A DNA stretch of 6,742 bases, from positions 1 to 6,742 of the forward strand of contig CALMID010000113.1 in assembly GCA_937863915.1 (NCBI GenBank), given 5' to 3'. Within the stretch, counting starts at the first letter, position 1. Every line of letters starts with the position of its first letter. Source of the DNA: an uncultured Pseudomonas sp. (lineage in GTDB: Bacteria > Pseudomonadota > Gammaproteobacteria > Pseudomonadales > Pseudomonadaceae). The translations under genes and the position numbers were made by a program. The notes under the pieces were generated by a model. That model made no database searches, was not told the DNA's origin, and saw only the letters and a list, made by a program, of their open reading frames with translations. Positions 1 through 6,742 of the stretch are shown here, one piece after another.

Positions 1-432
1 CTCGGCCTCCTCTTCCAGCGCCTTGACGTCGAAACCGACCCAGTCGCACAGCGGTAGCACGCGTTTGAATGAGGCCGGTTTGATCCCGGCACTGTGCAGG
101 CCGACCTTGAAACCCAGCTCACGCACCTTGCGCATGGCGGCTGGCAACGCCTTCTGCAGGGTCGCTTCACCTCCACTGAAGACCACGGCATCGAGCAGGC
201 CGCGGCGCTTGCGCAGAAAGCGCAGCACCTCGTCCCAAGTGATCGGTGTGGGCACCTTGGCGCGGATCAGTTCCGGGTTATGGCAGTAGCGGCAGCGCCA
301 GGCGCAGCCCTGGCAGAACAGCACGCAGGCCAGATGATCGGGATAGTCGAGGGTGGTCATCGGCAGCAATCCACCCACCCGCAGCGGCGCGTCCAGCGGG
401 CCACTGCCGAAGGACTGACAAGGACTGTTCAT
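1..432 (-). CDS. nrdG: Anaerobic ribonucleotide reductase activating protein (radical SAM), 3' end cut by window edge
   Basis: This is the activase that uses S-adenosylmethionine and a [4Fe-4S] cluster to place a glycyl radical on class III ribonucleotide reductase in the cytoplasm under anoxia. Only the first 144 residues are visible; the family usually runs to somewhat over 200, so the missing C-terminus lies left of the window. The radical-SAM motif CxxxCxxC is seen as CAWRCRYC (C43, C47, C50), preceded by a further CQG (C40) and followed by HNPE. The SGGE motif is at residues 86-89, with Ala where many relatives have Pro. The sequence LPMTTLDYPDHLA before the cluster is typical of the NrdG2-like group (TIGR02495 type), as I recall it. 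The ATG at 432 is chosen because AGGAGG (438-443) lies 5 nt upstream. It is the last visible gene of the nrdD operon, 83 nt after the small glycyl-radical gene, with a hairpin in that gap. The assignment rests on the motif plus the nrdD neighbour; activases of other glycyl-radical enzymes look similar. Confidence 0.93.
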   Translation of the reverse strand, partial: MNSPCQSFGSGPLDAPLRVGGLLPMTTLDYPDHLACVLFCQGCAWRCRYCHNPELIRAKVPTPITWDEVLRFLRKRRGLLDAVVFSGGEATLQKALPAAMRKVRELGFKVGLHSAGIKPASFKRVLPLCDWVGFDVKALEEEAE

Positions 433-461
433 GACCACCTCCTGAAGGTACAGATGACAAA

Positions 462-495
462 GCCAGACCCGTGCTGCTCAGCGCACGGGCCTGGC
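462..495 (-). terminator. Intercistronic hairpin, possible attenuator before nrdG
   Basis: A strong stem pairs CCCGTGC (468-474) with GCACGGG (483-489) around an 8-nt loop. It is extended, after one A/C mismatch, by GCCAG (462-466) pairing with CTGGC (491-495). Read on the minus strand, it begins 20 nt after the stop of the small glycyl-radical gene and is followed by TTTGTC, so the T-tract is short. It could be a partial terminator that lowers nrdG transcription relative to nrdD, or an mRNA 3'-end stabiliser. Full termination is unlikely because nrdG starts only 29 nt later with no visible promoter of its own. Confidence 0.5.
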
Positions 496-515
496 CGGAT
501 CGAGCCGCGGGCGGC

Positions 516-665
516 CTATTTGGGTTCGCAGAAGTGCTGGCGCTCGCGGTGCTCGGACTGCTTGCCGGGATTGAAGGCCGCCACCGGACGGTGGTAGCCC
601 ATCACGCGGGTCCAGACTTCGCAGCGCTGGCGTTGGGCTTCTGGCAGTTGCATGGCTTGGCTCAT
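516..665 (-). CDS. Stand-alone glycyl-radical C-terminal domain of class III ribonucleotide reductase (49 aa)
   Basis: This 49-residue protein carries CEVWTRVMGYHRPV at residues 15-28, then AFNPGKQSEHRER. The RVxGY core is the glycyl-radical motif that normally ends single-chain NrdD proteins, so the radical-bearing residue should be Gly23. The preceding nrdD product lacks this motif, so the small protein probably docks on NrdD as the radical subunit and is the substrate of NrdG. It starts at ATG 665 with AAGGAG (673-678) 7 nt upstream, 33 nt after the nrdD TGA. It is in the same frame as nrdD with no other stop between, so the pair looks like one ancestral gene broken by a TGA that has since acquired its own translation start. 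It contains no recognisable other domain, signal peptide or membrane segment. Readthrough of the TGA to give a 731-residue fusion cannot be excluded, but the good ribosome binding site argues for independent translation. I know no settled gene symbol for it. Confidence 0.88.
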   Translation of the reverse strand: MSQAMQLPEAQRQRCEVWTRVMGYHRPVAAFNPGKQSEHRERQHFCEPK

Positions 666-672
666 GGTGTTG

Positions 673-678
673 CTCCTT
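673..678 (-). promoter_or_regulatory. Ribosome binding site of the split glycyl-radical gene
   Basis: AAGGAG on the minus strand lies 7 nt before the ATG at 665, within the 33-nt gap after the nrdD stop. It supports an independent start for the 49-residue protein, against the view that the segment is a dead tail behind a chance stop codon. Confidence 0.75.
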
Positions 679-698
679 GCTGTGGGTGAATGTCGGTA

Positions 699-2714
699 TC
701 AGGCGCAGGTGCTGCAGGCCTGCTGGCGCTGCAGCAGCACTTCATCGCACTTCGGACAGAACTCGTGCTCGCCGGCCAGGTAGCCGTGTACCGGGCAGAT
801 CGAGAAGGTCGGGGTAATGGTCAGGTACGGCAGGCGGAAGCGTCCCAGCGCCGTGCGCACCAGCTGCTTGCAGGCCTGCGCCGAGGAAATCCGCTCGGCC
901 ATATACAGGTGCAGCACGGTCCCGCCGGTGTATTTGCACTGCAGCGCATCCTGCAGTTCCAGCGCCTCGAACGGGTCGCTGGTAAAACCCACCGGCAGCT
1001 GCGAGGAGTTGGTGTAGTAAGGCGCCTCGTGGGAGCCGGCCTGGAGAATGTCGGGGAAGCGTTTTTTGTCTTCCTTCGCGAAGCGATAGGTGGTGCCTTC
1101 GGCCGGGGTGGCTTCGAGGTTGTACAGGTGGCCGCTATCCTCCTGAAACTGCACCAGTCGCCCGCGCACATGGTCGAGCAGACGGATCGCCTTCTCACGG
1201 CCGGCCTCAGTGTGCAGGCCTTCCTGATCGCAGGTGAAGTTGCGCAGCATCTCGTGCAGGCCGTTCACCCCGATGGTGGAGAAGTGGTTGCGCAGCGTGC
1301 CGAGGTAACGCTTGGTGTAGGGGTACAAACCGGCGTCCATGTGATGCTGGATGACCTTGCGCTTGACCTCCAGGCTCTCGTAGGCCAGCTGCAGCAGCTC
1401 GTCCAGGCGCAGGATCAGGCCTTCCCAGTCAAGGCGGTACAGGTAGCCCAGACGCGCGCAGTTGATCGTCACCACGCCAAGCGAGCCGGTCTGTTCAGCC
1501 GAGCCGAACAGGCCGTTGCCGCGCTTGAGCAGCTCGCGCACGTCCAGCTGTAGGCGGCAGCACATCGAGCGCACCTGGTTCGGCTGCATGTCGGAATTGA
1601 GGAAGTTCTGGAAGTACGGCAGGCCGTAGCGTGCCGTCATCTCGAACAGACGCGTAGCGTTGTCGCTGTCCCAGGGGAAGTCGTGGGTGATGTTGTAGGT
1701 CGGGATCGGGAAGGTGAACACCCGGCCCTTGGCATCGCCGGCCATCATCACCTCGATGTAGGCGCGGTTGATCAGCTCCATCTCGGCCTGCAGCTCCCCA
1801 TAGCAGAACGGCATCTCCTGCCCGCCGATCACCGGCACCTGCTCGCGCAGGTCTTCCGGGCAGACCCAGTCGAAGGTCAGGTTGGTGAAGGGCGTCTGGG
1901 TGCCCCAGCGCGACGGCACGTTGAGGTTGTAGATGAACTCCTGCAGCGACTGGCGCACCTGCTCGAAGCTCAGGCTGTCCTTGCGCACATAGGGCGCGAG
2001 ATAGGTATCGAAGGAGCTGAACGCCTGGGCCCCGGCCCACTCGTTCTGCAGGGTGCCGAGGAAGTTGACCATCTGCCCCAGGGCGCTGGACAGGTGCCTG
2101 GGCGGGCCCGCCTCGACCCGCCCCGGCACACCGTTGAGGCCCTCGTGCAGCAGGGTGCGCAGCGACCAGCCGGCGCAGTAGCCGGCGAGCATGTCCAGGT
2201 CGTGGATATGCAGATCGGCCTCGCGGTGGGCCCAGCCGATCTCCGGGCTGTAGACCTCATCCAGCCAATAGTTGGCGGTGACCTTGCCGGCCACGTTGAG
2301 GATCAGCCCGCCCAGGGAATAGCCCTGATTGGCGTTGGCCTGCACGCGCCAGTCCTCGCGCTTGAGGTACTCGTTCATCGAGGACGCCACGTCCACCAGG
2401 GTCTTGCGCTCGCGGCGCAGGCGGCCGTGGCGCTCGCGGTAGACGATATAGGCGCGCGCCGTGGCGTAGAAACCGGCGTCCATCAGCACCCGCTCGACGC
2501 GGTCCTGCACCTGCTCGACATCCAGGGCGCGGATGCCCTTCAGACGCTGCAGTACGGCGGCAGTCAGTGCCTCGGTTTCCTCCGCCGCGAATTCACCGGT
2601 GGCCTGCCCGGCAGCGGCGATGGCGCGGGCGATTTTCTCGGCATCGAAACACACCTCACTGCCATCGCGCTTGTACAGCAATGCTGGCAGCCCAGCCTCG
2701 GACAGGTCACGCAT
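699..2714 (-). CDS. nrdD: Anaerobic (class III) ribonucleoside-triphosphate reductase, large subunit lacking the glycyl-radical segment
   Basis: It reduces ribonucleotides to deoxyribonucleotides for DNA synthesis without oxygen. The 671-residue product opens with an ATP-cone allosteric domain (about residues 10-98), followed by the ten-stranded barrel. Likely catalytic cysteines are C180 (YCAGW) and the adjacent pair C385-C386 (RSMCCRLQLD). The C-terminus has CPVHGYLAGEHEFCPKC and then ACSTCA, giving four zinc-type cysteines C653, C656, C667 and C670, and stops one residue later. Single-chain relatives such as E. coli NrdD (about 712 residues) continue from the zinc site into RVxGY; here that part is the separate gene at 516-665. 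ATG 2714 is preferred over the GTG at 2720 because the AGGGGG Shine-Dalgarno sits 5 nt before the ATG and would abut the GTG. An Anr-type promoter lies upstream, so anaerobic induction is expected. The domain is otherwise complete and I see no sign of decay. Confidence 0.96.
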   Translation of the reverse strand: MRDLSEAGLPALLYKRDGSEVCFDAEKIARAIAAAGQATGEFAAEETEALTAAVLQRLKGIRALDVEQVQDRVERVLMDAGFYATARAYIVYRERHGRLRRERKTLVDVASSMNEYLKREDWRVQANANQGYSLGGLILNVAGKVTANYWLDEVYSPEIGWAHREADLHIHDLDMLAGYCAGWSLRTLLHEGLNGVPGRVEAGPPRHLSSALGQMVNFLGTLQNEWAGAQAFSSFDTYLAPYVRKDSLSFEQVRQSLQEFIYNLNVPSRWGTQTPFTNLTFDWVCPEDLREQVPVIGGQEMPFCYGELQAEMELINRAYIEVMMAGDAKGRVFTFPIPTYNITHDFPWDSDNATRLFEMTARYGLPYFQNFLNSDMQPNQVRSMCCRLQLDVRELLKRGNGLFGSAEQTGSLGVVTINCARLGYLYRLDWEGLILRLDELLQLAYESLEVKRKVIQHHMDAGLYPYTKRYLGTLRNHFSTIGVNGLHEMLRNFTCDQEGLHTEAGREKAIRLLDHVRGRLVQFQEDSGHLYNLEATPAEGTTYRFAKEDKKRFPDILQAGSHEAPYYTNSSQLPVGFTSDPFEALELQDALQCKYTGGTVLHLYMAERISSAQACKQLVRTALGRFRLPYLTITPTFSICPVHGYLAGEHEFCPKCDEVLLQRQQACSTCA

Positions 2715-2726
2715 AGACACCCCCTA

Positions 2727-2776
2727 AAACACCATATGCTGTTGTTGGATTGAGTAACAGGCACTAGATGATGGGT
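2727..2776 (-). promoter_or_regulatory. Tentative pair of degenerate NrdR-box-like sites in the nrdD leader
   Basis: Compared with the NrdR consensus acaCwAtATaTwGtgt, two 16-bp minus-strand segments, centred near 2768.5 and 2734.5, each match at about 11 positions by eye. Real NrdR boxes come in pairs about 31-32 bp apart; these are 34 bp apart, which weakens the case. They would overlap or directly follow the inferred start site, a suitable place for repression. NrdR control of ribonucleotide reductase genes is well known, but this assignment is speculative. Confidence 0.2.
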
Positions 2777-2817
2777 AATCTACGAGTAATAAAGCTGGCC
2801 AACTTGATTGCAGTCAA
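2777..2817 (-). promoter_or_regulatory. Anr/FNR-type box and -10 element of the nrdD promoter
   Basis: TTGATTGCAGTCAA (2804-2817) matches the FNR/Anr/Dnr consensus TTGAT-N4-ATCAA at 9 of 10 defined positions, with one A-to-G change in the second half-site. On the minus strand a -10-like TAGATT lies at 2782-2777, implying a start near 2770. The box centre would then be about 40-41 bp upstream, the spacing expected for class II activation. The leader to the nrdD ATG would be about 56 nt. Anaerobic control of a class III reductase makes biological sense. The start site is inferred; Anr and Dnr cannot be told apart from sequence. Confidence 0.8.
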
Positions 2818-2870
2818 GCCCGGAAAAACGCTGACGAAAAATCACCAGAAAGCGCGACTGGCGCAAAAAT

Positions 2871-2897
2871 GACGATGCGCCCAGTAGATGGGGCGCA
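2871..2897 (-). terminator. Secondary hairpin between gdhA and nrdD
   Basis: TGCGCCC (2876-2882) pairs with GGGCGCA (2891-2897) around an 8-nt loop. On the minus strand it is followed, after five bases, by ATTTTTG. It may be a back-up terminator behind the stronger gdhA terminator, shielding the nrdD promoter from readthrough. The gap between stem and T-tract makes it a weak candidate. Confidence 0.35.
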
Positions 2898-2941
2898 ACA
2901 CAGGCTTCGATCTGAAGGGGCAGCACTTCGGGAACGGATAC

Positions 2942-2971
2942 AAAAATGCCCGCACTGAGGCGGGCATTTTC
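2942..2971 (-). terminator. Rho-independent terminator of gdhA
   Basis: AAAATGCCCGC (2943-2953) and GCGGGCATTTT (2960-2970) form an 11-bp perfect stem with a 6-nt loop, 17 nt beyond the gdhA stop. On the minus strand the GC stem ends in ATTTTTG, a good T-tract. The A/T arms make it look functional in both directions, although no plus-strand gene is present to use it. Confidence 0.9.
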
Positions 2972-2987
2972 AACAGACCAGGAGGGA

Positions 2988-4391
<1,404 letters not shown>

Positions 4392-4573
4392 TCAATGACA
4401 GACCCAATACAGTGCAATATGTCGTATTTGTGTATTTATTTGGTGCATTAACGTAAAGCGATGGGCGAAATCGGGTTTTGTTCCCAGACATTTCAGTAAT
4501 CAATTGCACGCTTACTGTGCGCGCAATTGCACCAAACAGAGTCAATGCATCGCATGCAGACCGGCACCCGGAC

Positions 4574-4599
4574 AAAAAAATGGCCACGCAGGGCGGCCA
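4574..4599 (-). terminator. Rho-independent terminator downstream of moaA
   Basis: On the minus strand TGGCCGC (4599-4593) pairs with GTGGCCA (4587-4581) as a 7-bp stem with one G-U pair and a 5-nt loop, followed directly by seven T residues (4580-4574). It lies about 80 nt beyond the moaA stop and probably ends the isomerase-moaA transcript, and with it the presumed nar operon. Confidence 0.82.
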
Positions 4600-4679
4600 C
4601 AAAGGGAGGGTAATCACTCGGTCATGCCGAACCGGCGTTAGAGCCGGCACGGTCAAGCATCAGCGGGAAAGCAGCCGCC

Positions 4680-5675
4680 TCAACCGCCGCTGGCATTCAT
4701 GAAGCGCAGCACCTGCACCTCGCCGCCCACGCTGAATTCGTGGCGCAGCGGTTTACGGGCCAGGGCCGCCTGCAGGGCGTCCAGCAGGGGCTGGTCGGTT
4801 TCCGGGTAGCGGCGCAGCAAGGCGCGCATGTCGATGGAGTTTTCGTGGCCCAGGCACAGCAGCAGGCGCCCTTCGGCGGTCAGGCGCACGCGGTTGCAGG
4901 TGCTGCAGAAATTGTGGCTATGGGGCGAAATGAAGCCGATACGGCTGTCGGGGAAGTCCTTCAGGCGCACATAACGTGCCGGCCCGCCGCTCTGCTCGGC
5001 GCTGTCGACCAGGCTGTAGCGCTCGGCGATACGCTCGCGCACCCAGTCGCTGGAACAGAAGCTCTCGCCCCGCGAGCGCCCCACCTCGCCCAGCGGCATC
5101 TCTTCGATAAAGCTGATGTCCAGGCCGCGATTGACGGCGAAGTCGACCAGATCGACCACCTCGTCGGCATTGCGCCCCTGCATCACCACTGCGTTGAGCT
5201 TGACCCGGGCAAAGCCGGCGCTGCTGGCGGCCTCGATCCCGGCCAGCACCTGGGCCAGATCGCCGGTGCGGGTGATGGCGCGAAACTTGTCGGCATCCAG
5301 GCTATCCAGGCTGATGTTCATGCGTTTGACGCCGGCCTCGGCCAGCGGCCGCGCCAGTTTGCCCAGCTGCGAACCGTTGCTGGTCATCACCAGCTCACGC
5401 AGGCCCGGCAGCGCGGCGATCTTTTCGCACAGGCCGACGATGCCCTGGCGCACCAGCGGCTCGCCGCCGGTCAGGCGAATCTTCTTCACCCCGTTGGCGA
5501 CGAACAGTGCCGCCACCCGCTGGATCTCCTCCAGCGTCAGCACCTGCTGGCGCGGCAGGAAGGTCATGTCCTCGGCCATGCAGTAGACGCAGCGAAAATC
5601 GCAGCGGTCGGTCACCGACAGGCGCAGGTACTCGATGCTGCGGCCAAAGCCATCCTGCAGTTGTCTGTCCATCAT
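4680..5675 (-). CDS. moaA: GTP 3',8-cyclase, molybdenum cofactor biosynthesis protein A
   Basis: This radical-SAM enzyme converts GTP to 3',8-cyclo-7,8-dihydro-GTP, the first step of molybdopterin synthesis, together with MoaC. The 331-residue product is full length. It has the N-terminal cluster motif CxxxCxxC as CDFRCVYC (C25, C29, C32), TGGEPLVR with GGEP at 70-73, and the second [4Fe-4S] site CSTC-x13-C (C257, C260, C274) with the NRVRLT GTP-binding arginines. It ends in the conserved terminal Gly-Gly needed for catalysis. The start is ATG 5675 (an adjacent ATG at 5672 is equally possible), with GGAG about 6 nt upstream. It follows the isomerase gene by 81 nt on the same strand, as in the P. 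aeruginosa narGHJI-isomerase-moaA1 order, so it likely supplies cofactor for the nitrate reductase when that operon is induced. Pseudomonads often carry a second moaA elsewhere; this would be the nar-linked one. Confidence 0.96.
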   Translation of the reverse strand: MMDRQLQDGFGRSIEYLRLSVTDRCDFRCVYCMAEDMTFLPRQQVLTLEEIQRVAALFVANGVKKIRLTGGEPLVRQGIVGLCEKIAALPGLRELVMTSNGSQLGKLARPLAEAGVKRMNISLDSLDADKFRAITRTGDLAQVLAGIEAASSAGFARVKLNAVVMQGRNADEVVDLVDFAVNRGLDISFIEEMPLGEVGRSRGESFCSSDWVRERIAERYSLVDSAEQSGGPARYVRLKDFPDSRIGFISPHSHNFCSTCNRVRLTAEGRLLLCLGHENSIDMRALLRRYPETDQPLLDALQAALARKPLRHEFSVGGEVQVLRFMNASGG

Positions 5676-5717
5676 GCCTCGCTCCCCGCCACGTTTTGCC
5701 CGCCGGCTACGAATCAG

Positions 5718-5736
5718 GCGCCAGCCACGCTGGCGC
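5718..5736 (-). repeat. Hairpin between the isomerase gene and moaA
   Basis: GCGCCAGC (5718-5725) and GCTGGCGC (5729-5736) form an 8-bp perfect stem with a 3-nt loop. On the minus strand it is not followed by a T-tract, so it is not a standard terminator for the isomerase gene. It may be an mRNA processing or stability element separating the two cistrons. Confidence 0.5.
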
Positions 5737-5737
5737 T

Positions 5738-5765
5738 GTCTTTATTGCATGAGTCTTTATTGCAT
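5738..5765 (-). repeat. Tandem 13-bp direct repeat spanning the isomerase stop codon
   Basis: GTCTTTATTGCAT occurs at 5738-5750 and again at 5753-5765, a period of 15 bp. On the minus strand each copy reads ATGCAATAAAGAC, so the last two codons and stop of the isomerase gene (ATG CAA TAA) are repeated in frame just after the real stop. It looks like a small slippage duplication at the gene end that leaves the protein unchanged. Confidence 0.8.
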
Positions 5766-6728
5766 CAATGGCGATTCGGCGCCATCCAAAACAATGCCCT
5801 GAATGTCGGCCATGCTGACCAGGTTCTTCAGGTACTGCGCCACCGCTACCTGCCAGACGCGCTGATCCAGCTCGGCACGGATGGAACCCTGCACCAGCTC
5901 GAACGGCAACAACTGACCTTCGATGCGCTGATCGACCCACACCACATGGAAACCATAGCGGCTTTCCAGCGGCTGACCGGCCAGACCCAGCGGCAGGCGG
6001 AACAGCTGACGCTCGAACTCGGGCACCGTCTGCCCCTGGCTGATCTGGCCCAGTGCACCGCCCTGCTCTTTCGAGGGGCAGGACGAATGGGCGAGCGCCA
6101 GTTCAGCAAAGCGCGTGCCATCGACCCGCAGCTGAGCCAGCAAGGCCTCGGCCTGCTCGCGCAGCTCGCTACGCTGCTCGGCGTCATCCGCCGGACAGGC
6201 CAGCAGGATATGCCGGGCGGCCAGCAGCGGCGCGCTGGCATAGCGTGCACGGTTGCGTTCGAAATACTGCCGGCAGACTGCTTCGTCGGCATGCGGCAGC
6301 GGGACTTCGCGCTCCAGAAGAGTGCGCGTCAGTGCCTCTTCTTCGCTCTCGCCGGCCGCCACCTCTACCTGCAGGTCCAGCTCGGCAATCCGCTGCTGGA
6401 TCAACTCGCGCAGCACCAGCGCCTGGCTGGCGAGGAAAATCGCCTCCTGGCGGGTACTGGCCGGGTGGTACTGCAGCTCCTGGGCAATCGCCTCCTGGGC
6501 CAGCGCCACGCCATTGACCTTGATCCGCGGCCATTCCTGCTCGCTGGTGACGATCAGCTCCGGCCCTGAGGCGGGTTCGTCTTCCTGCTCCTGCTCGGTC
6601 TCGCTGGCTTCACTGACGACCGGCTCGAAGGCCTGCACACCCGCCTGTTGAATATCCAGCGGTGCTTCCTTGACCGCGCCACCGGCGCAGCCACCACCAC
6701 TTCCGTTACCACCGCATCCACAACCCAT
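5757..6728 (-). CDS. PpiC/parvulin-type peptidyl-prolyl cis-trans isomerase linked to the nar operon
   Basis: A 323-residue protein with one parvulin domain (about residues 169-268). The domain shows AARHILLA (His173), FAELALAHSSCPSKEQGGALG (207-227), GQTVPEFERQLFRLPLG (232-248) and YGFHVVWV (258-265, His261), the usual parvulin signature. Upstream lies an acidic linker (about 34-66) and a helical region (about 76-160) resembling the SurA/NifM-like layout. The first 17 residues, MGCGCGGNGSGGGCAGG, are Cys/Gly-rich, with C3, C5 and C14. There is no signal peptide, so it should act in the cytoplasm, unlike SurA or PpiD. ATG 6728 is supported by GGAGG six bases upstream. By memory of P. aeruginosa this gene sits right after narI and before moaA1, so a role in folding or maturation of the membrane nitrate reductase is plausible but inferred. 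The gene to the right is outside the window. Confidence 0.9.
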   Translation of the reverse strand: MGCGCGGNGSGGGCAGGAVKEAPLDIQQAGVQAFEPVVSEASETEQEQEDEPASGPELIVTSEQEWPRIKVNGVALAQEAIAQELQYHPASTRQEAIFLASQALVLRELIQQRIAELDLQVEVAAGESEEEALTRTLLEREVPLPHADEAVCRQYFERNRARYASAPLLAARHILLACPADDAEQRSELREQAEALLAQLRVDGTRFAELALAHSSCPSKEQGGALGQISQGQTVPEFERQLFRLPLGLAGQPLESRYGFHVVWVDQRIEGQLLPFELVQGSIRAELDQRVWQVAVAQYLKNLVSMADIQGIVLDGAESPLMQ

Positions 6729-6742
6729 GTCACACCTCCACA

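Noticed and set aside
699..701. TGA as a selenocysteine codon or programmed recoding site in nrdD
   Set aside because: The residue would fall in a linker, not at a catalytic position, I see no obvious SECIS-like hairpin just downstream, and the following gene has its own ribosome binding site.
690..2753. Long plus-strand open frames opposite nrdD
   Set aside because: They are the complement of well-supported nrdD codons and have no homology signal or convincing ribosome binding site.
4524..4545. Sigma-54 promoter upstream of gdhA (GG...GC words on the minus strand)
   Set aside because: The GG-to-GC spacing is 7 bases instead of the required 10.
4740..6569. 609-codon open frame on the plus strand across moaA and the isomerase gene
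   Set aside because: It is antisense to two clear genes, has Gln/Ala/His-rich low-information composition typical of shadow frames in GC-rich DNA, and matches no family I recognise.

Overview
The window is a GC-rich stretch whose real genes all lie on the minus strand. The gene set and order suggest a gamma-proteobacterium of the Pseudomonas group. From memory of the P. aeruginosa map, a PpiC-type isomerase followed by moaA1 directly trails narK1K2GHJI, and nrdD and nrdG are neighbours there. The species cannot be named from the sequence alone. The theme is life without oxygen: Mo-cofactor synthesis next to what is probably the tail of a nitrate reductase operon, and an oxygen-sensitive class III ribonucleotide reductase. 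An NADP-type glutamate dehydrogenase lies between them.

Layout in the direction of transcription (right to left). A parvulin-type peptidyl-prolyl isomerase with a Cys/Gly-rich N-terminus (5757-6728) is followed by moaA (4680-5675) and a rho-independent terminator (4574-4599). A gene-free, partly AT-rich 354-bp region then holds the presumed gdhA promoter. gdhA (2988-4325) ends at a strong terminator (2942-2971). A compact regulatory region follows, with an Anr/FNR-type box (2804-2817) and a well-placed -10, and leads into nrdD (699-2714). Next comes a 49-residue gene (516-665), an intercistronic hairpin (462-495), and nrdG, which runs off the left edge (1-432).

The most notable observation is that the anaerobic ribonucleotide reductase is split. 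The nrdD product ends immediately after its C-terminal zinc-type CxxC...CxxC motif and has no glycyl-radical segment. The missing segment, with the motif RVMGY, is the separate 49-residue gene just downstream. That gene has its own Shine-Dalgarno sequence and start codon and sits in the same frame as nrdD, beyond a TGA stop. The combined length (about 720 residues) is close to that of a single-chain NrdD. NrdG, the radical-SAM activase, would then install the radical on the small protein. The arrangement resembles the free glycyl-radical subunit GrcA/YfiD that repairs pyruvate formate-lyase, but here it would be an obligate subunit, not a spare part.

The rest is conventional: NADP glutamate dehydrogenase for ammonium assimilation, and MoaA for the first step of molybdopterin synthesis, needed by the nitrate reductase expected just outside the right edge.
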